Assembly (NCBI RefSeq): GCF_029873635.1
Contig: NC_080420.1
Location: forward strand, 30,681,032-30,745,031
Source: Malania oleifera
Lineage: Eukaryota > Streptophyta > Magnoliopsida > Santalales > Ximeniaceae
Length of the DNA: 64,000 nucleotides
Direction: 5' to 3'
The position numbers were made by a program, and so were the translations under genes. Under the pieces are notes generated by a model. The model had not been told where the DNA came from and ran no database searches. It worked only from the letters and a program-made list of their open reading frames with translations. This document shows positions 50,201 to 59,200 of the stretch, one piece after another; positions within the stretch are counted from its first letter, which is position 1; each line of letters opens with the position of its first letter.

Positions 50201-53200
50201 GAATGAACTCTTGTCTTTGCAAACATGTCTTGTTGCACAAGAGTCAATCCACCATGCACAGTCATCTCCAACTGCATTGATTTCAGAAATCATTGCCACA
50301 AACTTGTTAGAGTTTGTTTCATCTTGCGTTTTTTTGAGAAGACGACATTCACTTTTGCAGTGTCTAGGTTTGCCACAATGGAAGCATAAACCTTTCTTTT
50401 TCTTATTTTGATTCTTGACAGAATTGTACTTCCTCTTCAAATTCCCTTTCTTGGGATGTTGGGGTTGTTTAGAACTGCCTCCTTCTTCCATCATATGCAC
50501 TTTGGAAGTATGCTCTTCTGCACCTTTTTGGTTCTACCTGAACACTTCCTCAACTTGGAAATGTTGGCCCAATTGTTCAAAAGACATATCATCCTTCCTG
50601 TGCTTCAAAGATTTTCTAACATCTTTCCAAGATGGAGGTAACTTATTAATAATAAATGAAACAGAAATGCATTCATCCATTTTCATATTATGCTGATTAA
50701 ACTGGTTAAGGATATGCATAATTTCATGAAACTGCTCTACAATAGACCTATTATCAACCATGGTATATTTGAAAATTTTTCCAATCAGAAATTTCTTACT
50801 AGTTGCATCATTTTTTAGATACTTAGCTTCAAGCGCATCCCACAACTCTTTTGCAATAGCCATATTCTAATAGAGATCGAACAGATTGTCTGATATTGAA
50901 TTGCAAATGTGGCCTTTGCAAATATAATCATCTTGTTTCCATTTTAGTCTTGCACGTCCTTCGGCCAAAGTCTCATTCTCGTTCACAGCAGGTTTGGGAG
51001 TGGTTAGAAGATACATCACTTTGAGACCAACAAGAAGAAAGTTCATCTTTTTCTGCCAGTGCCTGAAATTACTTCCATCAAATCGTTCAAGTTTGACAAA
51101 ATCCGCATCGAATTCCCTCAAGGTTGAAGAACCAGCCATTTCGCAAAATAACGTTTTAAGATTGTAAGAAAAATATGAGGAAATGCTACAGAACAAAATT
51201 TTTTTTCAAGGCACATTACAATGTCGTTTTCCTTAAAACGTTATTTGCCCCCACCAAATTGGTGCGTGTTGGGTCAGCAAATACGTTTCCAAGATACAAT
51301 GAAGCCCAAAATATGATCTAGTATCAGTTGGCGTTATACACATACGAAAACTGATCACAACACCCTTAAAGTAATCTAAATAAATTTTCTGGAATTCTAT
51401 CTCTGCAGAAAATAAAATCCATATTTGAAATAGATACAATTTGTGGAAGGTTTATGTAAGAAAGAGAAGGAGAGAATGATGAAATTTCTTGTGTATTTCA
51501 TGAAGTTAACTCTGTCTATTTATAGACAAAATTATGTCTTTTCTGAAAGGTTGCATCTGTTCAAATCGTGAAGCAGATTCGACCTGGTCGCGCCAAAGGT
51601 CGACCTAGTCGCACTAGGCATTGACCTGGTCGTGCCCCTGGTCAAGACTCTCAAGATTTTAGGTTCAGTTGATGGTATCGTCGACCAGGTCGCACCTGGT
51701 CTCCTAATTGCACCACTTTGTCGCGCCACATAATCTTAAAAAATATAAGATTAATTTTTAATCATCCGATAATGATAACTGGTCACGATCTCGCAACGAT
51801 GCAAGCGTACAAAGTGCTAAGTGCTTGTGCACTAACTAAATGTGCCACTAACGCCTTACAACCCACGCCGCGCGCACGCGAGCACGTGTGCGTGTGCAGA
51901 TGGTACGATACTAGAGTACACACTAGCACTTTCTCTTAACCAATTTTAAGAGATTTTTCCACTTTATCATTTATTTATGACCTTTCCCTTTCCACTTTTT
52001 CTAATGTGGGACAAACACACATAACATTAAATGCTTTAGAAAATTCATCAAAGGAAGACTTTGAAAAACCCCATAAAATCGTATATTTTAGAAAATATTT
52101 CAACATCTACGTGATTGTGTTTTCTATATATTTCACCATTAAGTGCTGCGTTGTATGATCATTTATTTCCACTGTGCATTCAATTTTCACAACAAATTGG
52201 TATCAAAGCATTGTTGTAATGGCATCCGGAACTTCTTCTACAAATTTCGATGTTGTCAAGTTCAATGGAACGGGAAACTTCAGTTCATGGTAGAGAAGGG
52301 TTAAAGATCTATTAGTGCAGCAAGGTATGGTGAAGGCTTTATACGTAGTTCAACCAGAAAGCATGGATGAAACAAGTTGGAATGAATTGGAAGCAAAGGT
52401 TGTGTCGACTATCCGACTTTATTTGGCCGATGACATGCTGTATCACATCGTGGATGAGGATTCTCCGGCAACAGCTTGATAGAAACTGAAAAGCCGATAT
52501 ATTTCTAAGTCTTTATTGAACAAGTTATTTGTAAGCAAAGATTGTATTGGCTTAAGATGGTGGAGGGTTTAAATTTGAACCAACATATCAACGCATTCAA
52601 TCAAATTGTAAGTGATTTGATGCGGGTTTATGTGAACTTCGAGGAGGAAGACAAGGCGCTGATGCTATTGAATTCCCTACCTACATCTCACATGTAAGAG
52701 AATTTGGTTACTACTCTAACATGGGGTGAAGAAACTCTGAATTTGGAAGAGGTAACAAGCACATTGCTAGATTTTCATCAAAGAAAGATGGTCAGTGATG
52801 AGATTTCACAAGGTGAAGAGCTTTTGGTAAAAAGTAACTAGGAACGTGGGAGAAGCAAGTTCCGGAGTGGATTGAGGGGTAATAAATCTTGGTTGCAGTC
52901 CGGGAAGAAGGGCATAAGGTGTTTTAAGTGTGGAAAAATTGGGCACATAAAACCAGAGTGTCCGAAGTGGAAGAAGGGGAATGCTGAAAATTAAGAGGGT
53001 TCGTAAAAATCAGCGAATGTAGTTGAAGAAGGAGACTCAGGGAGCAGTGATGGTGATATGCTTTTTGTTTCATCAGGTTCAGAATGCCTCACGGATTCTT
53101 GGATCCTAGATTCGGGATGTTCTCATCACATGGCACCAAATAGAAATTGGTTCAGCACCTACAGGTTAGTTACTTCTAGTTCTGTTCTAATGGGAAATGA

Positions 53201-56200
53201 TGTTTCATGCAAAATTATTAGAATAGCAAATGTTAGAATTAAAAATGTATGATGGTGTTGTGAGAACTTTATGTGATGTAAGGCATGTACTGGATCTACG
53301 GAAGAAAGTGATTTCATTGGACACTTTAGATTGTAAAGAGAATAGTTACAAGTTTGAAAGTGGGATAATGAAGGTGTGTGAAGGCGATTTGATGGTGACA
53401 AAGGGACAGAAGTTAACAGAAAATATCTATGCACTGCAGGGTACCACAGTTGTAGGTGGAGCTACAACTGTAGATTCTGAGTCAGGTAATACTATTTTGT
53501 GTAAAACAACCACACACAAGACGGAGGGTATTCATAACTACATTTATTCAAATGTTTGGGGACCAATGAGGATAGCATCACGGGGTGGATATATGTACTT
53601 CATGAGTTTATCAAGAAAGGTCTTGGTGTACTTCATGCAGTACAAGTCAGAGATATTTGTCATGTTTAACTTGTGGCTGAGGTGGAAAACCAGACCAGGA
53701 GAGAGATCCTTGGGTCAAACATTGGAACTGAGTACGCTGGTTCTATTCAAGGAGTTTTGTGAGTAGCATCGTGGGTTGTATGCAGGGCTTGCAAGGAACT
53801 TCTTGGTAGAGTTAGTGAGTATGACGTGTTTCTTGATTAACCGATCGCCAAGGGTATCACTAGATGGAAAAGTTGCAGGAAAGGCTTGGACAGGTTATGC
53901 GGTAGACTACTCTAAGTTGAGAGAGATTGGAAGTCCAACCATGCACGTTTCTAGTAAGGTGAGATCTAAGCTTGGTGAAATGTGTAGGCGGTACACCTTT
54001 CTGGAGCATAAGAAAGTGGGTTCGAGTTGTGTGATCCAATAGCAAACAAGGTGGTAACCAATGGAGACATGGTTTTTGGTGAGAAAACCATGGTGCAGCA
54101 TATTCAAGTAAATGAAGAGAAACAGGTGTCAGAAAACTGTAGCAGCAATGAGCATGCGATGCAAGTAGAGTTACAGACTCAGGGCAAAGATGACATTGCT
54201 CGTAATGCAAGGAGTTTTAACTCAAAAGACCAGCAAGTTCACAGTGGGCCCAGATGCACTATCAGGCCACCACTCAGGTATGAATTTGATGATCTAGTGT
54301 CTTATGCATTCATTACTACCAACAAAGTTCCTATTACTTTTCAAGATGCGGTGCACAGTAAAGGTAAAAATATATAGATAGGTGCTATAGTGGAGGAGAT
54401 GGAGTCATTGTATATGAACCAGGTGTGGAAGTTGGTGGATCTTCTAGAAGGAAGAGGGTGATAGGATGCAAGTGGGTGATGAATCTGTTTTTTTATGTGA
54501 ATAACATGTTATTTGTTGGGAAGGCTTTGACTGAGGCTAATCAGTTGGGAACTATGTTGAGAAAAGGTTTTGACATGAAGGTTTTGGGTACAACCAAGAA
54601 GAGTCTTGGTTTGGAGATTCACAAGGACGGAGCTGCAGGGAGATTGGGGTTTATCTTAGGGTGGCTTTGTGGACAGAACTGTAGGGAGATCGTGGTTGTA
54701 TTAGGGTGATTTTGTGGAGAGTCAATGTAAATTTTCTACCGCACGGTACCCAAGGACGGACGGTGATGTTCAGGACATGTCAAAGGTCCCCTATTCCAGC
54801 ACAGTGGGGTGTTTCAGCAGACAACAGAGTGATTCATTAGTTGTGAGATTTGTGAATGCAGACTATACAGGGGACTTTGATGACAGAAGATCTACAACAG
54901 GGTATATGTTTATTGTTGTGGGAAGGCCCATTTCTTGGGAGTCCAAGGTACAATCTCTGGTTGTTATATCTACAACTGAGTCAGGGTTTTTGGCAGAAGC
55001 CAAAGCTACCACGGACAAGTTCAAGCTTTGCTAGGACTTGATTTTTGTCTCCAGTTGTTAGAAGGGAGGCGGTCCCAACTTAATGTCCCAAGGTCAAGGT
55101 AGAGCAGTGGGTTTATGTTTTCAGTTTTCTCTTAAAGGGCGTATATTCGCCAACGTGGAGATTGTTGTAATCTGTGGCTCATATGATTGAGTGGAAGGCA
55201 TGTACAAAGAGAAAATATGAAGAAAACAGGAATGCTGACTTGCATGAGGAAACCATCGACGGTTTGGTCCAGTTCAGTGAAACAATTGATGGTTTTGAAC
55301 TTGTTGCTTCGACTGTTTGCTCTTGGTATTTAACCATCGACAATATCTCCACAAACCGTTGGCACTTTGGCTCGGGAATTAGGCGTTTGTTTTCAAGTTT
55401 TGAATTGGGACGTTGGAAAGGTTGAGTTTTCAAGGGAAAGCCTCCAAGAAACTTATATATACATGGTTTATGTTGTAGCTATGTAATGTTCAAGTCTTTT
55501 GGACACAAGATAGTGAAAATACATTGCCGATCGCTCCCGTGGATGTAGGCATTGCCGAACCACGTAATTCTTTGTGTCATTGTTATTGTTTTCATTATAA
55601 TCTGTATGATTGTGTTTTCTGTATATTTCACCGTTAAGTGCTGCGTTTTATGATCGTTTATTTCCGTTGTGCATTCAATTTTCACAACAATCAAATTGCT
55701 GGGTCAGGCCCGGCTCCAAGGTTCTTGGACCCAGGTTGGGTTGACTTGAATCCAAGTCAAGTTGACACAGGTCCTCGGGTTGGGTCTAGGTCCTCGGATT
55801 CGGGTACTTGGGCCTGTTTTTTTGGATCCAGGTCAAAAACCCGTGTTTGTTTTGGGGATTTGTGAACTTTTACAAGGTTTTTTATTTCAAAATTTGGGGC
55901 ATTTGTCTTGGGGTTAGTAGGTTCTGTTTTTTAGGGTTATTAGTGTTGTGATTGGGCTCTGCCTGGGTCTTTAAATTCTGAATTTTGGAGCTTTATTGGT
56001 TCTGTTTCGCGGATTTCTTGGAACTAATTTCAAACTTGTGTAATCAGCCCAATAATTCAGAAACTTAACAAAAAGGTTCAGTGGGGGGGGAGGGGGTACT
56101 AACCTCTTGGTTTCTGCCAATTAGCTCCTTCAAAGCTTTCTTAAGCTGGTCTTAGAACTTCTGCTCTACTCCTCTTTCTTCAGCTTGTTTTTCCTGCTCT

Positions 56201-59200
56201 TTCTTCTTCTTTCTGAATTTTCTCTTCTTCAGCCTCCTCTCTCTGTCAATCTCCAGCCCCTATACTCTGAAATCCCTCCTTTTCTGTTTCAACTCTCTGC
56301 CATTTCTCTGTTTATCCTCCGCCTTCCAAAATCTCCCATCCCTTTCTATCTTAATTCCCCAGCTACTTCTCTTGTTCCCCCTAAATTTTGAATCTCTTCC
56401 CCTATTTATAGGTAAGCTGGTCATGGGAACCAACTCATAGGAAATGGGAGATGGTGGTTGGCCATGGGAACCAGCCACTTTGAAAAATGCTTTACGGGAA
56501 AGGGGAGAGACATGCATGCCTTTGCCCTGGGAAACAGCTGTGTGAGGCTGCTGGGTTGGGCTTCAAATTGGGCCCCCTTGCTGTCCGCAGCCCATAATTG
56601 GGCTGACATTTCAATAATCAGGCCCAGATTGGCCTTTTAAACAAATAAAACAAACCCAAGGGCTGCCAATTTCAAAAACGGGCCCAAGGTGGCCCACATT
56701 ATCATTTAATTACAAAATGGGCTCAATTGGCTTATCTTGTGAACTAACATTGAAATTTTCTGCATGCAGGTGATGAAGAAGGCCCAACAGCAGCAGCCCA
56801 AGGGTGAAGAACAATTTTTTTTGTCATTTTTGTATTTTCTTTGCACTTGACACACAAGAATGAATGACAATTTGTACCACAAATCCTATGAATGAAATTA
56901 TAAATCAAGGGGGTGAGGCTGAGAAAATCAAAATGAGAGAACTGCTAGGCAAAGACCTTAGATGGCAACTAATGGCTAAAAAGAGCTAAAATTAAAGAAA
57001 AACCCCAACGTTTTGCTATATAATAGCTGGACAAAATGGGGTGTCTACAAACAAGATAGACTCAAAATAGAAAATAAAACAAAGAAAGAGAAGATGAAAA
57101 AGACTTACCCCACCATAACTGCCCTCCAGACAGAACTTAAACAAACCCACGCCATAACTGCCCGCAACCCAAACAAAATGCTGCCTAAGAAAACCTCAAT
57201 TCAAACCCTTCCCATCGTAGTTGATAGAGCACTACAAATTAGCTATTTCCCATCGTCCCTTCCTATCCTTGATTTTTCTGTCATCCAAACAGAGTCCCTT
57301 TCCCTCCAAATCAACAAACTGCATACCCTTCTTATCCATCACATGTTGAAAATGAGACATAAAAGTAAGAGAAACCAATCTCATCCTGCTCATTCTTATC
57401 TTCCCCTTCCTTTTCTTTTATCATTCCCCGAACCAAGATCTCCCTCTAAGTCATCCTCCAGCGATGGAGACGGCAAAATAAGGCACACCCAATAAAGTCG
57501 GACTAAACTGATAAGCCTCCATGTTTGCGAACCTCATCTATCATAATCAAATAATCAAAATCACTATCCAAATCACCCTCCTCGCCTGACTCACACTTCA
57601 ATTGTTTCCTTCCCCCATCTCTCAGCCCTCTGGAAAAAGGTTAATGTAGTTCTTTCATGTTGACCACCCCAGTAGGATAAGAGGTCCCACAATGCTGTTT
57701 TTCTACCCCCTGCTCATTTTGAGCAAGGCTGATTCTGCGGCGTTCAATTGTTTCAACACCCACTGCCACTCAATTCTCTCCCATGTTTCTAGTCTTCTAA
57801 AGGAAGAATTGAGTTTGAGGAGGGTTCATTTGTATGCCCTCTTCAAAAGTACTGTGGAGCCCTGACGTTGGATGGGCATGGGCCTGGGAAGAAGAGGCTG
57901 TCGCATTCAGCCCAAAAAATCCCCTAGTGTATTAGAAAGCCCACAGGCCCATAAGACTTCCCTAGAAAGCCCATCGACAACTCGACCTCTATTGCTAAAA
58001 TCATTTTACAAGTGGGCCGCTCTCCCCTGGCAAGCCCATGACTTGTTTTCCAGCAGCTGGGCCAAATTAATAGTGGCATTAATTATCCCCAGCCCAATCC
58101 ATTTGAGGCCCATTCCTCTTTATGCCTTATGGAAGTTCATCCTCTTCCTAGAGCCTCGTGAACCGCCAGTAGGGGTGCACAAAAATTACCGAAAAACCAA
58201 AAACCGGACCGAAACCGGACTGAAATCATAAACGGTTCGGTTTTCGGTTTTCGGTTTCGGTTTCGGTTTACAAAAATAAAAAAATTCGGTTTCGGTGTCG
58301 GTTTCGGTTTTTATGTAGAACCGAACCGAAAAACCGAATAATATAAGATATATATATATATATATAGGGTTTTAACTTTTAAGTTTTAACTTTTTTATTA
58401 TTTATTTTCACTTTTCACAATTTAACTTTTCAATGAATTTTACGCCGCCTTCGGGCTTCACCCTTCCCAGTTCCCAATTCCTAGTTCCCAAAGGCCAAAT
58501 CCCAATTCCCAAGTTTCCCCTCCTGCCTCCTCCTCTTCCTTCTTCCACAAGCCTCGGTTCCTCTACTCTGTTCGGCCGTTCCTCACGAGTCATCTCTCTA
58601 CACTCTACACTCTGTTTGGCCATGCGTGCGCAGCGGCCAGCGACCAGCGTGCCTCCCGCCTCTGCCTCCTCCTCCTCCTCCTCCTTCCTCATTTTTCTTC
58701 CTCTCTTCTCAGCTCTCTGTGACTCAGTTCTGTCGTGCATCTGTCGTCACTCCGGCCAAGTCTCACTCGTCCGGCTCTGCCTCCCTCTTGGCTCCCGTGG
58801 TCCCGTCCGGCTGTCCCTAGTCTTCACTCCCGGCCGTCCCTCGTCCGGCTCTGCCTCACTTTCAGAGTTCAGAGCTGAGAAATAAAGGTTATTTTTTTTT
58901 GTAAAAACAATCGGTTTAAAACCGAAAAACCACAACCGAACCGCCACATTTTCGGTTTTCAATTGGAGCATATTTTCGGTTCGGTTTCGGTTTCGGTTCG
59001 AAAATCCCAAAACCGACAAATTCGGTTCGGTTTTCGGTTTTGGCCAAAACCAAACCGTGTACAGCCCTAACCGCCGGCCACCACCGCTCCAAAACTTGCT
59101 GATTGGTAACTTCCAAAACTCGCACAATGCAATCTAAAGCCCTTCACTGACTATGAGGCACTGGAAAGAACTTCCCTCCAACTCTGGTGACATTGATTCC

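Larger units (their letters stand above)
45920..52105 (-). mobile_element. copia element, minus orientation, nested in the 5' LTR of another copia
   Basis: LTRs at 45920-46812 (3') and 51163-52105 (5') both start TGTAAGAAAAATATGAGG and end TTTCAACA on plus. Flanks TTTGC (45915-45919) and TCTAC (52106-52110) fit a 5-bp duplication TCTGC with one transition on each side; the intact 3' LTR of the host element reads TCTGTA there. A polyprotein on minus fills the interior. The purine tract (GGTGGGGGAA on minus) lies at about 46813-46823. It is the youngest nesting level in the window. Confidence 0.92.
45469..52194 (+). repeat. 5' LTR of the copia element, split by a nested insertion
   Basis: The first part (45469-45919) starts TGTTGTAATATGTGGCTCATA and carries four ACCGTCGACGGTTT-type motifs (45558-45675). 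The second part (52106-52194) resumes at GTGATTGTGTTTTCT and ends TTTTCACAACA. Joined across the insertion it collinearly matches the 3' LTR. Confidence 0.88.
45469..55689 (+). mobile_element. copia element, defective, with another copia element in its 5' LTR
   Basis: 5' LTR 45469-52194 (about 535 bp once the nested insertion is removed), primer site TGGTATCAAAGC (52198-52209), gag-pol remnant, purine tract GTGGAGAT, 3' LTR 55163-55689. The flanks GTCAG (45464-45468) and ATCAA (55690-55694) would be a 5-bp duplication differing by two G-to-A changes. It lies inside the Tat LTR. Confidence 0.9.
38889..57049 (-). mobile_element. Tat-type gypsy solo LTR, about 3.7 kb of its own sequence, holding nested elements
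   Basis: On minus it starts TGTAGACACCCCATTTTG at 57049 and ends at TGTCGCAAAG (plus) at 38889. Both sides carry the duplication AACAA (38884-38888 and 57050-57054). A TATA box CCTATAAATAG lies at 56402-56412. The transcript-start/U5 hallmark (GGGTGCAAAGGGGTGCTGATACC in two parts, about 39190-39215; AGTGGCGACTCC near 39047) matches the Tat/Ogre group and the LTR at 13.4-15.4 kb. It is split by a chromovirus (40380-44589) and a copia element (45469-55689), leaving about 3720 bp of LTR. The 38153-38458 segment is a duplicate of its terminal 300 bp. Confidence 0.85.

Noticed and set aside
50408..50696. Plus frames of 77-93 codons
   Set aside because: Antisense shadows of the nested copia gag.
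53159..54210. Minus frames of 91 and 116 codons
   Set aside because: Antisense to the outer copia gag-pol remnant.
45464..55694. Doubt that GTCAG/ATCAA is a real target duplication
   Set aside because: I keep it as probable only. Both differences are G-to-A, but two mismatches in five bases cannot exclude chance.
57013..57495. 160-codon plus frame considered as a host gene
   Set aside because: It crosses the Tat LTR terminus and the AACAA duplication, so it cannot be an ancestral coding unit, and no domain is visible.
58433..58885. 150-codon Pro/Ser-rich frame considered as a gene
   Set aside because: It lies wholly inside a non-autonomous hAT element and has low-complexity composition. 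Kept only as a possible captured fragment.
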